From Akkermansiaceae bacterium (lineage in GTDB: Bacteria > Verrucomicrobiota > Verrucomicrobiia > Verrucomicrobiales > DEV007), in NCBI GenBank assembly GCA_024233085.1, contig JACKQC010000002.1, positions 62,001 to 126,000 of the forward strand: a DNA stretch of 64,000 nucleotides, given 5' to 3'. Numbering within the stretch: position 1 is the first letter of the stretch; the number at the start of each line of letters is the position of its first letter. The translations under genes were made by a program, and so were the position numbers. Of this stretch, positions 1 through 9,760 are shown piece after piece. The notes beneath the pieces are model-generated. The model saw only the letters and a list, made by a program, of their open reading frames with translations. It searched no databases and was not told where the DNA came from.

Positions 1-1
1 C

Positions 2-2161
2 GGCCTCGCTTTCAACGGCGGCGCGGGAACGGCCGACACCGTCACTTACGCGGGCTTCGGCGGCGGACCGATCGTTTTCGATTTCAACGATCTTGCCGGC
101 ATCGAGATTCTGACCGGTCCCCTCACCCCCGGCGACGAGCTGTTGGGACCGGCCGCCGCGAGCGCCTACGATTTCACGGGCCCCGACAGCTTCACCGTGG
201 GCGGCGTGGCGGTGACGGAGTTCGAAAACGTCACCGCAGGATCGAACGACGACACGTTTTCCTTCACGGGCGGAACGGCTTCGCTCTCCGGCCACCTCGA
301 CGGCGGCGGCGGCGCCAACCAGCTCGACTACTCCGGATTTCCGACCGGCGTCGTGGTCAATCTGGCCACCGGAACCGCCACGGCGATCGGCGGCGGCTTC
401 TCGAACATCACCGGTTTCACCGGCTCGCCCGTGGTGGACACGCTGACGGGACCGGCCGCGGCGAGCATTTTCAACATCACCGGGCCCGACACCTTCGATG
501 TGGGCGGCGTGTTCTTCATCAATCAGTTCGAAAATCTCATCGGGGGCGGCGAGGACGATGTGTTCAAGTTTTTCCCCGGCGGGAGCCTTTCCGGGTTCAT
601 CGACGGCGGGCTCGCCGCCACGAAAAACCGTCTCGACTACTCCGGGTTCAACGCCCCGGTAACCATCAATCTCGGCACCACTCCGAGCGCCTCGGCCACC
701 GCGGTGGGCGGCGGATTCGGGAACGTCACGGATTTCATCGGCTCCACCGGCGCGACCGACCTGTTTCGCGGTCCGAACGCCGGGAGCACCTACAACCTCA
801 CGGCCCTCGACGCCTTCAACACCGGCCCGTTCAGCGCCAAGGATTTCGAGAATCTCACGGGCGGCAACGCGGCGGACACCTTCAAGGTCAGCCCCGGGGC
901 CGGGCTGACGGGTATTCTCACCGGCGGCGGAGGTCCCGACACGCTCGATTATTCCGGCCACGGCGCGTCCGCCATGGTCGATCTGGGCGCGGGACAGGCG
1001 ACGGGGTTCGGGGGCTTCGCCTCGATCGAAAAATTCATCGGGTCCGGCGCCGCGGACACACTTCAGGCCACCAGCTCCGCGGACGTTTTCAACATCACCG
1101 CCGACAACGCCGGCAACGTGGGGGGCACGACCTTCATGGCCTTCGACATCCTGCGCGGGGCCGGTGGAAACGATCGCTTCAATTTTCTCAACCAGGCGAC
1201 CCTCGCGCTCGTGGACGGGGGCCCCGGCACCGACACGCTCTTCCTGAACGACTCCAATCTCGGGGGCACCAACACCTACACCATCTCCGCCAACAGCATC
1301 TCGCGAAATCCCACCTACACCTTCAACAGCGTCGAGGTGATTCAACTGCTGCTCGGTCCCGGCGACGACACCGTCAACACCCAGGCCTTCGGCGGGTTTA
1401 CGCAGATCCTCGACGGCGGCCCCGGCTCCGACACCCTGAATGTCCCGGGCCTGTTCGTCGATCAGGGCAGTCCCTTCGGCCCGATTTCCTTCATTAATTT
1501 CAATCAGCCCACCAGCAACGGCGTCGATCTCGGGGACATTCTTCAGATTCAGATCGATCAGCCCCTGCTCGATCTCAACATCATCGGCGACGCCGGTTTC
1601 TCCACGCAAAATAATTTCAACATTCTGGGCGGCGGGATGAACGTCCTTTCCGGAGGGCTCACCAGCCTTCAGGGAGCGTTCGCCGCGGCGGCGGCGGCCG
1701 GCCAGGCCGTCATCATTTCGGTGGACGGGAACCCTGTGATCGCCTTCACGCCTTTTTCGCTGGATGGCTCCGGACTGACCCCCTCGAACCTCGCGGTGGC
1801 GGCCCTGGCCGAGAGCCTCGGGGTGAACGCGAACCTGGAACTGGCCCAGGCGATCGGTTATGACGGCGCCATCTTTCTCTTCATGCCCGACGGCGCCCAC
1901 GCGCTCGACCTGAGCGGCGCTCCCGCCGATCCCAACGTGGTCAACGCTCTTCGGGAAAGCCTCGCCATCGCCGCCGCCCAGGAACTCGCGGCCGCTCTCG
2001 GGCTGAACATCCAGATTGTCATCACCCCGGTCGACGCCCCTCTGGCGATGGACCTGAGCGGCGCCGCGGCGGGCCAGGCGATCCTGCTCGAACTCGCGGA
2101 CCAGCTCGGCGACGGCGCGTTCAACGAACTGAACGCCGCCATCGGCGGTTCCGCGAACTGA
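2..2161 (+). CDS. Two-partner-secretion exoprotein (TpsA-like), 5' end outside window
   Basis: The reading frame is open from the first bases of the window, so this is the C-terminal part of a longer gene. Visible residues are a regular series of beta-rich units of roughly 90-100 residues, each with a glycine-rich turn such as GGGGPDTLDYSG or DGGPGSDTLNV, which resembles calcium-binding RTX/haemolysin turns, alternating with an F-x-N-(V/L/I)-T/I-G segment. The last ~150 residues are Ala-rich and non-repetitive. The gene lies 24 bp before a FhaC/ShlB-type transporter on the same strand, so I infer a large secreted surface protein exported by two-partner secretion. The N-terminal TPS domain that would prove this is outside the window. 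An RTX-type protein with another secretion route is the alternative. Confidence 0.6.
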   Translation, partial: GLAFNGGAGTADTVTYAGFGGGPIVFDFNDLAGIEILTGPLTPGDELLGPAAASAYDFTGPDSFTVGGVAVTEFENVTAGSNDDTFSFTGGTASLSGHLDGGGGANQLDYSGFPTGVVVNLATGTATAIGGGFSNITGFTGSPVVDTLTGPAAASIFNITGPDTFDVGGVFFINQFENLIGGGEDDVFKFFPGGSLSGFIDGGLAATKNRLDYSGFNAPVTINLGTTPSASATAVGGGFGNVTDFIGSTGATDLFRGPNAGSTYNLTALDAFNTGPFSAKDFENLTGGNAADTFKVSPGAGLTGILTGGGGPDTLDYSGHGASAMVDLGAGQATGFGGFASIEKFIGSGAADTLQATSSADVFNITADNAGNVGGTTFMAFDILRGAGGNDRFNFLNQATLALVDGGPGTDTLFLNDSNLGGTNTYTISANSISRNPTYTFNSVEVIQLLLGPGDDTVNTQAFGGFTQILDGGPGSDTLNVPGLFVDQGSPFGPISFINFNQPTSNGVDLGDILQIQIDQPLLDLNIIGDAGFSTQNNFNILGGGMNVLSGGLTSLQGAFAAAAAAGQAVIISVDGNPVIAFTPFSLDGSGLTPSNLAVAALAESLGVNANLELAQAIGYDGAIFLFMPDGAHALDLSGAPADPNVVNALRESLAIAAAQELAAALGLNIQIVITPVDAPLAMDLSGAAAGQAILLELADQLGDGAFNELNAAIGGSAN

Positions 2162-2185
2162 TTTCTCTCTTTCGAAAACGACGCA

Positions 2186-3979
2186 ATGATCCGCCGCCTT
2201 CCGACAGACAAGCTCGTTTTCGCGCTCCCCGCCGGCCTTGTTCTGCTGGCCCTGACGAACGGGGTCGCCCCGTCCCAGAACCGCCCCGTCGAAAAGGCGG
2301 AGGCGCAACGCGCCGAGGTCCTCCGCGAGGCCGCCGCTCACGATTCCGCCCGGGATGCGACGAAAAAGGATGAACCCGATCCCTCCACCGACCGCACGCC
2401 CCTGGGCGTCGATATCGCCCAGGTCCGCCTGATTTCCCATCAGGACAAAGCCACGCTCGATCCCGACCTCGGCCCGGAAAAAATCGAGATCGACCCCGCC
2501 ATTCCCGCTCCGGTGGATTTGAAACCCCTTCTCGAGCCCTACCTCGGCCAGCCCGCCTCGATGGGCCTGCTCGCCGACCTCGCCAAAGACATCATCCAGG
2601 CCTGGCGCGACAGCGACCATCCCCTCGTCGACGTCTATTTCCCCGAGCAGAACATCACCCGGGGAAAGGTCCAGATCGTGGTTCGCGAGGCGGTCCTGGG
2701 AGAAGTCACCGTCGAGGGCGCGCGCCATTCCGATCCCGCCTGTCTCGCCGGCCAGGTTCGCGTCGACGCCGGCGAACGCATCAACCGCCGCGTCGTGGAG
2801 GCCGATCTCGACTGGCTCAACGAGAATCCCATCCGCCAGGTAAATCTCATCTACGAGCGGGGCGAGGCCGACGGAACCAGCGACATCGTTCTCCAGACCG
2901 TGGAGGAGGATCCTTTCACCGTGTACGCCGGCTTTGCCAACACCGGCGTCAATCTGACCGGCGAGAACGAATGGTCCGCCGGAGTGAACTGGTCGAATCC
3001 CCTCCGCACCGAACAGTCGATCGGCTACAACCACGGTGCCGACGTCGATTTCGACACCCTGGAGGCGCACTCGCTCTTTTACCGCGCCTTTCTGCCGTGG
3101 CGACACGAGCTGCGGCTCATCGGCGCCTACGTCGTCACCGACGTCACGACCGGCGCCGATCCCGCCATGCCAATCGACATCGACGGCGAGAGCATCCAGG
3201 CCACTTTGGAGTACCGAGTTCCCCTGCCCCGCCTCCGATGCTGCGACGGTTTGCGGCACTCTTTCACGCTCGCCGGCGACTACAAAAGCACGAACACCGA
3301 CCTGCTTTTCGGGGGGCTGAGCGTCTTCGATTCCGAGATCGCGGTGGTGCAGTTCCGCGGCGAATACGAAGCCGCCCTCCGGGACGGCCTGGGAATGACC
3401 CGCCTGTCGCTCGGCGGGGTGTGGTCTCCGGGCGATGTGCTGTCGAACAATGACGACGCCTCCTTCGATCTGCTGCGCGAGGATTCCACCGCCGACTACT
3501 GGTACGGCTTCGCCGAGCTGGAACGCCTTTTCAAGCTGCCGGCCGAGTTCGTCCTGCAACTGCGGGCGACCGGCCAATACACCGACGCGCGGCTCACTTC
3601 CACCGAGCAGCTTCTCGCCGGCGGCTACCGGAGCGTCCGCGGCTTCGACGAAAACCTGCTCCGCGCCGATTCCGGTGTCATCCTCAATGCCGAACTCATC
3701 TCGCCTTCCTTCTCGATTTTTGACGCGACCGTCCCCGGAGCGAAGGACCGGTGGAACCTTCTCGGTTTTTACGACGCGGGCCTGCTCGACTTCAATGACA
3801 TCGACGGACGCCCGGAGACCGATCCGGCGATCCAGAGCGCCGGCGTCGGCGTGATCCTCCGCCTGGGAGAGTTTGCCTACGCCCGCGCCGCCTACGGCTG
3901 GGTGCTCGACACTCAGGGCATCCCCGACGAGGGCATCCCGGACGGCAAGATGCACTTCGGCGTGACGGTCCGTTATTGA
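2186..3979 (+). CDS. TpsB outer-membrane transporter, ShlB/FhaC/HecB family
   Basis: 597 residues. An N-terminal hydrophobic segment (about 9-27) is followed by a charged linker, a POTRA-like region (about 75-235; pattern ...IIQAWRDSDHPLVDVYFPEQ... then a second beta-alpha-beta unit ending at the WLNENP-x-R motif typical of POTRA_2) and a ~350-residue barrel rich in alternating aromatic strands. The barrel includes the GGYRSVRGFDENLL segment that matches the family's conserved loop-6 R-G-(Y/F) motif. The protein ends in F-G-V-T-V-R-Y, a terminal aromatic as expected for outer-membrane barrels. Role: exports a TpsA partner across the outer membrane; the upstream gene is the obvious substrate. 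Family assignment is firm; substrate pairing is inferred from adjacency. Confidence 0.88.
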   Translation: MIRRLPTDKLVFALPAGLVLLALTNGVAPSQNRPVEKAEAQRAEVLREAAAHDSARDATKKDEPDPSTDRTPLGVDIAQVRLISHQDKATLDPDLGPEKIEIDPAIPAPVDLKPLLEPYLGQPASMGLLADLAKDIIQAWRDSDHPLVDVYFPEQNITRGKVQIVVREAVLGEVTVEGARHSDPACLAGQVRVDAGERINRRVVEADLDWLNENPIRQVNLIYERGEADGTSDIVLQTVEEDPFTVYAGFANTGVNLTGENEWSAGVNWSNPLRTEQSIGYNHGADVDFDTLEAHSLFYRAFLPWRHELRLIGAYVVTDVTTGADPAMPIDIDGESIQATLEYRVPLPRLRCCDGLRHSFTLAGDYKSTNTDLLFGGLSVFDSEIAVVQFRGEYEAALRDGLGMTRLSLGGVWSPGDVLSNNDDASFDLLREDSTADYWYGFAELERLFKLPAEFVLQLRATGQYTDARLTSTEQLLAGGYRSVRGFDENLLRADSGVILNAELISPSFSIFDATVPGAKDRWNLLGFYDAGLLDFNDIDGRPETDPAIQSAGVGVILRLGEFAYARAAYGWVLDTQGIPDEGIPDGKMHFGVTVRY

Positions 3980-3989
3980 AGGACTCGAA

Positions 3990-6629
3990 TCACGGATAGT
4001 CGCCGGTCACGGGCGGCGCCACGACGTTTCCGTTCACGATCACCGTTCCCAGCGGGGAACCCGGAGGTCCGGGCACGATGAAAATGTCGCTCGCCCCGAG
4101 CGTCGAAACCGTGTTGCTGTCGCCCGCCGGATTCGTCAGGAAGAGGACATCCGTCACCGAAATCACCCCGAGCCCGTCGGAGTCGGTTCCGATCGTGAAG
4201 ATCGTGTTGCCTCCCAGGATCGCCTCCACCGGCGCGGCGGTCGTGTCCGACACCACCACGATTCCAGGGGAACTGTCGCCGAGGGTGTCGATCCGATTAT
4301 CCTCGAAATCGGCCATCCCGACCGCGCTGTCGACGATTTCGAACCAGATGCCGGTCGCGGAATCCGATTCCGTGGCGATGGTGCCTCCAAAGATGCTCGC
4401 GTTCAACTCGGCGAAGTCTTCCGCGTATAAATCATGCCCCCAGGCGTCCGGAGCCGTCGTGGTCACGCGATCGCCGACCGACGTGTACACCATCAGCGAT
4501 CCCTCGTGGGCCTCGGCGTCGATCCCATCGGAAATCTCGCCCCTGACGGTGATCCGGTTTCCCAACTGGAATGCATCCAAAACCGAATCGCCGAAAGACT
4601 CCAGATCCACGCCGTCCGCATCCTCGCCCGAGGTGACGATACGGTTACGAATCAAGGCCGAGATCACCAGCGAATCGTCGTCGGAAAGCAATTCCACCCC
4701 GTCCGAAAGATCGCCGTGGGTGCGGAAAGTGTTGCCCGCCATGATGGTGTCGAGAATCGAATCGTCGTAGGCCTCGAAGTCCGTGCCGGAAGACTCGTCG
4801 TGCCACGTCGTCACGCGGTTTCCGTATAGATCGAAGATCACATCGGCCATGCCCGTCGTCTCGACATCGACCCCGTCCGAGAGAAAGCCGAAGGTCGTGA
4901 TCGTGTTGTTTCGCAGCACGACGTCGAGAAAGGCGAGCGCGTCCGCGTTCAGATCCACCCCGTCCGCCGCGATGGCATCGGTCACGATCCGGTTTTCGGA
5001 AATCACCACATTCCCGACGAGGTCGGCGTCATACTGCAGGTGGATCGCGTCGGCGCCGTCGAGGGTCGAGCGGATCACGTTGCAGTTGACGAGCAGGTCG
5101 GGGACGTTTTCCGCGTAAAGCCCGTTGCCGGCGTGCGGCCCGGCGGCGAGGCCGTTCATCTCGAAACCGATCACCTCGGCCGAAACGACCGATCCCGAAG
5201 GACCGCCGCGAATGTCGAAGCCATTGGTCACCGGACGCGGCGTGTCGCCCCCGAACACGTATCCGCCGCAGGCGCGAATTCCCTTGAAGCTGGACACAAA
5301 CGACACCCTCCGCACCCCGGTTCCATCGTTCGACCCGGTGCCGGTGCCGTCGAAGCCCACCGAAACGTCCTCGCCATAGGGCGCGTTTCCACCCTGCACA
5401 TAAATCGTTCCCGAGCCGCCCAACCGGCTCGCCAACCGCTCGACTCCGAGCCCGATCGCATCGACCGGACGCTCCGCCGTTCCGTTGCCCGTCGGCGAGC
5501 CCGCGCGGATGCCGTTGCCCACCACTCCGCCGTTGTTCACGAAAATGATGTCGTCCGCGATCGTTTTCGTCTTCGTTTCCACCTTGCGCGCCACTTCGCG
5601 TTCGCCCCGGTTTTCGATGAACCCGGACTCGGAGGTCATCACCCGCCGTGCCCGCAGAATCTCCTCGCCCATCCGCCGCCGTAATCCGCCTCCGCGCTCG
5701 CGATGCCCGCCGAACAGTCCCGCGAAGGCCCCCTGAAGCGGACTGCGCCCGTCCTCGAGGTTTTCCGGAAAAATCGGCACATTCATCCGAATTCCGAAAA
5801 CCCAGTCGTCCCCCACCACCTCGGCATCCTCGTACCACGTCGCGTCGATGGCGAATTTTTCCGAAAACCGAAGTTCCGCCCGCGCCTTGACTCCGCTGAG
5901 ATCGTTGCCGAACGAGTTTTGAAAGTCGTAGTAGCCGAGAAAAACCCGCAGATCGGCAAAGCGGTGGATCCCCGGAACCAGGGCGCCGATCTCCGTGTCC
6001 AACCCCTCCATCGAATCCTCGAAACGCTCGAAGAGCCGGTTGACCGTCGTCGTCGTCGTCGTCATGTCCTGCAGGATCATGTGTCCCGTGGCGTAGGGCT
6101 CGTCGAAGGCCGTGGTTCGCCACCGTTGAGTCGTTCGCTGGGCGTCGATCCGGTTCCGGTCGCTTTCGGGCAGGTAATAATTGAAGCGGAAATCGAAAAT
6201 CTCCGTCAGCACCTCCGCTCCGAGCCCGAGTTGATTGTAGAAATTCCCGTAAGGGCTGCCGTGGCGGTCGAAAAACAGGCTGGCGCCGAAAATCGCGTCG
6301 AGTTCCGCGCAGTAATGCCGCCCTCCGAACCCCACACTGAATCCCGGATCGATATCGCTGCTCAAGCCCAGGCTTGGATACAGGAAAATCAGCGTGTCCG
6401 GATTTCCGAACAGAGGCGCCAGAAAATCGATCTGCCCCTCGCCATGATCGTCGCCGAAACGGCTCTCAAAGATCGCCCGCACCGGCCATGGCGTCGCGGC
6501 GGGGTTCACCGTCGCCTCCGGTTCCTGAGCCGCCGACACCGCCACAAAGATGGCGGGGAGAATCGCCATCGCAAATCGGGACCGACCACCGATGTCTCGG
6601 AGGTCGCTCGAGTTTCTTGAGTTGGCCAT
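3990..6629 (-). CDS. Inverse autotransporter beta-barrel with parallel beta-helix passenger
   Basis: 879 residues with a signal peptide (about 15-35, ending ...AVSAAQE). Residues ~60-300 resemble the intimin/invasin inverse-autotransporter barrel: short amphipathic strands, a G-F-G-G-R-H-Y strand, an FFDRHGSPYGNFYNQLGLG block and FRFNYYLPE, then FAIDATWYED and the end strand VFGIRMNVPIF. From ~390 to the end there are parallel beta-helix coils of about 35 residues each, marked by repeated SDGVD / ADGVDL turns followed by a non-polar strand and N-x-(I/V)-T. A barrel N-terminal to the passenger is the inverse topology, so the helix is predicted to be displayed on the surface. The gene converges on the TpsB gene with a ~10 bp gap. 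Ligand or substrate is unknown; helix proteins of this shape are often polysaccharide lyases or adhesins. Confidence 0.75.
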   Translation of the reverse strand: MANSRNSSDLRDIGGRSRFAMAILPAIFVAVSAAQEPEATVNPAATPWPVRAIFESRFGDDHGEGQIDFLAPLFGNPDTLIFLYPSLGLSSDIDPGFSVGFGGRHYCAELDAIFGASLFFDRHGSPYGNFYNQLGLGAEVLTEIFDFRFNYYLPESDRNRIDAQRTTQRWRTTAFDEPYATGHMILQDMTTTTTTVNRLFERFEDSMEGLDTEIGALVPGIHRFADLRVFLGYYDFQNSFGNDLSGVKARAELRFSEKFAIDATWYEDAEVVGDDWVFGIRMNVPIFPENLEDGRSPLQGAFAGLFGGHRERGGGLRRRMGEEILRARRVMTSESGFIENRGEREVARKVETKTKTIADDIIFVNNGGVVGNGIRAGSPTGNGTAERPVDAIGLGVERLASRLGGSGTIYVQGGNAPYGEDVSVGFDGTGTGSNDGTGVRRVSFVSSFKGIRACGGYVFGGDTPRPVTNGFDIRGGPSGSVVSAEVIGFEMNGLAAGPHAGNGLYAENVPDLLVNCNVIRSTLDGADAIHLQYDADLVGNVVISENRIVTDAIAADGVDLNADALAFLDVVLRNNTITTFGFLSDGVDVETTGMADVIFDLYGNRVTTWHDESSGTDFEAYDDSILDTIMAGNTFRTHGDLSDGVELLSDDDSLVISALIRNRIVTSGEDADGVDLESFGDSVLDAFQLGNRITVRGEISDGIDAEAHEGSLMVYTSVGDRVTTTAPDAWGHDLYAEDFAELNASIFGGTIATESDSATGIWFEIVDSAVGMADFEDNRIDTLGDSSPGIVVVSDTTAAPVEAILGGNTIFTIGTDSDGLGVISVTDVLFLTNPAGDSNTVSTLGASDIFIVPGPPGSPLGTVIVNGNVVAPPVTGDYP

Positions 6630-6856
6630 GAAGGGAAACGCGCGCGTTTCCGGCGGAAAACGGTCGGTTGTTTGAGGGGGGCGCGACGGCCAGGGCCGCC
6701 AAAACTGAAGAAGGACTTGGTTCTTTCACCTTTTCGCGAAAGAAAGTCAACACAATTGAATTATCGGCGAAATTCCCCGTGCCCATGACGCCGGATTGCG
6801 GGCTTGCCGGTCGCCCGCCCGGGGCATTACGCTTTCTTTTCCGACCGAATTCGATC

Positions 6857-8350
6857 GTGAACGTGAACGCCTCCATCCGACTCTTCGCCCTGGGCCTTGC
6901 CCTCGCCGCCGGAGCGCACGCCGCTCCCGCCGGCTCGGACGCGCCCCGTCCCAACATCCTGCTCGCCATCGGCGACAACTGGGCCTGGCCGCACGCCTCG
7001 GTCCTCGGCGACCCCACCGTGAAGACTCCCGTCTTCGACCGCGTTGCCCGGGAAGGCCTGCTGTTCGACAACGCCTTCTGCCCCGTCCCCTCCTGCTCGC
7101 CGACGCGGTCGAGCCTCGTCACCGGCCGCGTCGCCCACCAGCTCGGCGAGGCCGCGAGTCTCTGGAGCGTTTTCCGGAAATTCGACGCCTTTACCGAGAT
7201 GCTCGCCGCGTCCGGATACGAGGTCGGCTTCACCGGCAAAGGCTGGTCGCCCGGAAAATATCTCGAATACGGCTGGACCCAGAACCCCGCCGGCAAGCAA
7301 TACGCGAGCTTCGAGGAATTCATGGCGACGCGCGACCAGGCCAAGCCCTTCTTCTTCTGGCACGGGAATGTCGATGTCGCCCTCGGAAAATGGAAATACG
7401 GCCCCGAGGCCTGGGGCGGCATGGATCCGGACTCCGTCGTCGTGCCGCCCAACCTGCCGGACACCCGCGAGGTTCGGGAATCCATCCTGGCTTACTATGG
7501 CGGTGTGCAGCGGCAGGACGCCGTCTTCGGCGAAGCCGTGGCGCGCCTCGAATCCGACGGCCTGCTCGACGACACGCTCGTGATCTACACCAGCGACAAC
7601 GGCTGGCAGATGCCGCGCGGCCTCGCCAACTGCCACGACACCGGCACGCGCATCCCCCTCGCGATGCGCTGGGGCAAGCGGCTCGAAGCGGGCCGGCGCG
7701 TGGCCGATTTCATCAGCCTCACCGATTTCGCGCCGACTTTCCTCGAACTCGCCGGCTTGCCCGTGCCGGAAGCGATGACCGGCCGGGCCTTCGTCGATGT
7801 GATGACCGGAAAACCGTCCGCCGTCCCGCGCGACCACGTTTTTCTCGAGCGCGAGCGCCACGCCAATGTCCGCAAGGGCGACCTGAGCTACCCCATCCGC
7901 GCCCTCCGCACCCGCGACTTTCTCTACCTCTGGAACCTGCGCCCCGACCGCTGGCCCGCCGGCGATCCCAAGGCCTGGATGTCGGTCGGCAACTTCGGCG
8001 ACGTCGACGGCTCCTGGGCGAAGGAATTCATCCTCGATCACCGCGACGACCCGGACATCCGGCCCTTCCACGAACTCAACTTCGGCAAACGCCCCGGGGA
8101 GGAACTCTACGACCTGCGCAAGGATCCCAATCAGCTCAACAACGTCGCCAACGATCCCGCCTACGACGAGGCCCGGCGCGACCTCCGTGCCCGCGTCGAG
8201 ACCTGGATGCGCGAGACCGGCGACCCGCGCGTCGATCCCGCCTACGACGAGTGGGACAAATTTCCCTACTTCGGCGGCAGCGTCGTCGACGAACACGGAA
8301 ACCTGAAGCCGCGCAGGCTCCCATGGGCGGACCGGCTGAACGCCCCCTGA
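6857..8350 (+). CDS. Type I sulfatase (formylglycine-dependent), exported
   Basis: I start at a GTG (6857) because it puts a good signal peptide (residues ~5-23) directly at the N terminus; the frame is open further upstream but that part looks non-coding. 497 residues of the alkaline phosphatase/sulfatase superfamily. The sulfatase signature C-S-P-T-R is at residues 80-84, where Cys80 would become formylglycine, followed by SSLVTGR. The usual paired metal aspartates after the first strand read G-D-N rather than D-D, a variation. Later D-N-G (YTSDNG) and the C-terminal ELYDLRKDPNQLNN motif are standard for the family. It hydrolyses a sulfate ester or sulfamate; the N-sulfoglucosamine sulfohydrolase subgroup is plausible given the acetyltransferase-like gene 3 bp downstream, but the substrate is inferred only. 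Confidence 0.9.
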   Translation: MNVNASIRLFALGLALAAGAHAAPAGSDAPRPNILLAIGDNWAWPHASVLGDPTVKTPVFDRVAREGLLFDNAFCPVPSCSPTRSSLVTGRVAHQLGEAASLWSVFRKFDAFTEMLAASGYEVGFTGKGWSPGKYLEYGWTQNPAGKQYASFEEFMATRDQAKPFFFWHGNVDVALGKWKYGPEAWGGMDPDSVVVPPNLPDTREVRESILAYYGGVQRQDAVFGEAVARLESDGLLDDTLVIYTSDNGWQMPRGLANCHDTGTRIPLAMRWGKRLEAGRRVADFISLTDFAPTFLELAGLPVPEAMTGRAFVDVMTGKPSAVPRDHVFLERERHANVRKGDLSYPIRALRTRDFLYLWNLRPDRWPAGDPKAWMSVGNFGDVDGSWAKEFILDHRDDPDIRPFHELNFGKRPGEELYDLRKDPNQLNNVANDPAYDEARRDLRARVETWMRETGDPRVDPAYDEWDKFPYFGGSVVDEHGNLKPRRLPWADRLNAP

Positions 8351-8353
8351 TCC

Positions 8354-9574
8354 ATGAGCGAGAGCACCGCATCCTCCCCTCCCGCCGGACGCCTGCTGTC
8401 GGTCGACGCGCTGCGCGGCTTCGACATGTTCTGGATTGTCGGCGCGGGCACCCTTGTGAAGGCGCTCGAGCAGATGAAGGGAAACCCCGTCACGAACTTC
8501 CTCGCGACGCAGCTTTCGCACGCGCAGTGGACCGGCTTCCGTTTCTACGACCTCATCTTTCCGTTGTTTCTCTTCCTCGTCGGCGTCTCCATCGTCTTTT
8601 CCCTCGACAAGGCGCTCGCCGGGGGAGGCCGCGGCGCCGTGCTGGCGCGGGTTTTCCGGCGCGCCATCCTGCTTTTTGTGCTGGGAATCCTCTACTACGG
8701 CGGACTTTCGAAGCCCTGGCCGGACGTCCAGCTCGGCGGCGTCCTCCACCGCATCGCCGCCTGTTATCTATTCGCCGCGCTCGTCTACACCTGGATTCGC
8801 GGCACGCGGGGGCTCCTGATCGTCGCGGCCGTCCTGCTGGCCGGCTACGGGGCGCTCCTGGCCTTCGTTCCGTTTCCCGACCTGAAACTCGAAAAGGACG
8901 TCGTCGAGGCCGTCGCCGCCCGGGCCGTTTCCGATTCGCCCTTCGCGATCGCCGCCGCCACCGAGGGACGGGTCAGCGGGCTTTACGAGGAGGGCCGAAA
9001 CTTGACCAACTTCCTCGACTTTCTCCTGCTGCCCGGGAAAAAAGCGCAGCGCTATTACATCAACGAGGGACTGCTTTCCACGCTGCCAGCCATCGCGCTG
9101 AGCTTGTTCGGCATTCTCGCGGGCCGCTTGCTGAAGGACGAGGAGACGGCGCCCGTCCGAAAATGCCTGATTCTCCTCGGCGCCGGCGGCGGTGCCCTCC
9201 TGCTCGGTCTCCTGTGGAGCCTTCAGTTTCCCGTCATCAAGCGCATCTGGACCTCGTCGTTCATCCTCGTCGCGGGCGGGCTCAGCGCGTGGATGCTCGC
9301 CCTGTTTTATTACCTCGTCGAGGTTCGGCGATGGCGGCGCTGGTGCCGGCCCTTCGTCTGGATCGGTGGCAACGCCCTGACCGTTTACATGGTCTCGCGA
9401 ATCGTCTCCTTTCGCGAGATCGCGGCCTGGTTCACCGGCGGCGACATCGGCGCGTTTCTCGATCGCCACGTCGCCCAGGGCTTCGGCGCCGTCGTCACCG
9501 CGGCCGTGGCGCTCCTGCTCGTCTTCCTCTTCGCCCGCTTCCTCCACAGGCGCGGAATTTTCATCCGGGTTTGA
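8354..9574 (+). CDS. Heparan-alpha-glucosaminide N-acetyltransferase-like membrane protein (DUF5009/DUF1624)
   Basis: 406 residues, about ten predicted membrane segments. The N terminus carries RLLSVDALRGFDMFWIVG, the hallmark of the HGSNAT/DUF5009 acyltransferase-3-like family, and the conserved FYDLIFPLFLFLVGVS segment follows. A long non-membrane loop (about 175-230) lies between helices. It starts 3 bp after the sulfatase stop, so the two are almost certainly cotranscribed. In mammals, desulfation of glucosamine followed by its acetylation by HGSNAT are successive steps of heparan sulfate breakdown; the pairing here suggests a similar chemistry on a sulfated glycan, but these proteins are widespread in PVC bacteria and their substrates are not established. 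Confidence 0.82.
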   Translation: MSESTASSPPAGRLLSVDALRGFDMFWIVGAGTLVKALEQMKGNPVTNFLATQLSHAQWTGFRFYDLIFPLFLFLVGVSIVFSLDKALAGGGRGAVLARVFRRAILLFVLGILYYGGLSKPWPDVQLGGVLHRIAACYLFAALVYTWIRGTRGLLIVAAVLLAGYGALLAFVPFPDLKLEKDVVEAVAARAVSDSPFAIAAATEGRVSGLYEEGRNLTNFLDFLLLPGKKAQRYYINEGLLSTLPAIALSLFGILAGRLLKDEETAPVRKCLILLGAGGGALLLGLLWSLQFPVIKRIWTSSFILVAGGLSAWMLALFYYLVEVRRWRRWCRPFVWIGGNALTVYMVSRIVSFREIAAWFTGGDIGAFLDRHVAQGFGAVVTAAVALLLVFLFARFLHRRGIFIRV

Positions 9575-9580
9575 TCTTGA

Positions 9581-9672
9581 ATCGCGGATTTCACGGATCG
9601 CACGGATTTCTTTTTTGAAGGATTAGCATTTCCGGGAAAACCCATCTGTGCAATCCGTGTAATCCGTGGTTA
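9581..9672. repeat. Intergenic imperfect inverted repeat of CACGGATT units
   Basis: The left arm (9581-9609) reads GCGGATTTCACGGATCGCAC and the right arm (9639-9672) contains GTGCAATCCGTGTAATCC, its near reverse complement, around a ~30 nt AT-rich centre. Such elements occur as dispersed intergenic repeats in many environmental genomes. A transcription-terminating hairpin after the acyltransferase gene is possible; there is no clean U-tract. Confidence 0.55.
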
Positions 9673-9760
9673 AAACCGCCCCGCCGCCTCCCCCCCGATA
9701 GCGTTTCCGCGCCGATTCAGCCGCTTGCCAGAATCGGCCATCTTCTTCAGAGTGCGCGCC

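Noticed and set aside
6668..6856. Upstream extension of the sulfatase frame
   Set aside because: It would place ~63 residues before the signal peptide; the intergenic stretch between divergent genes is a better explanation.
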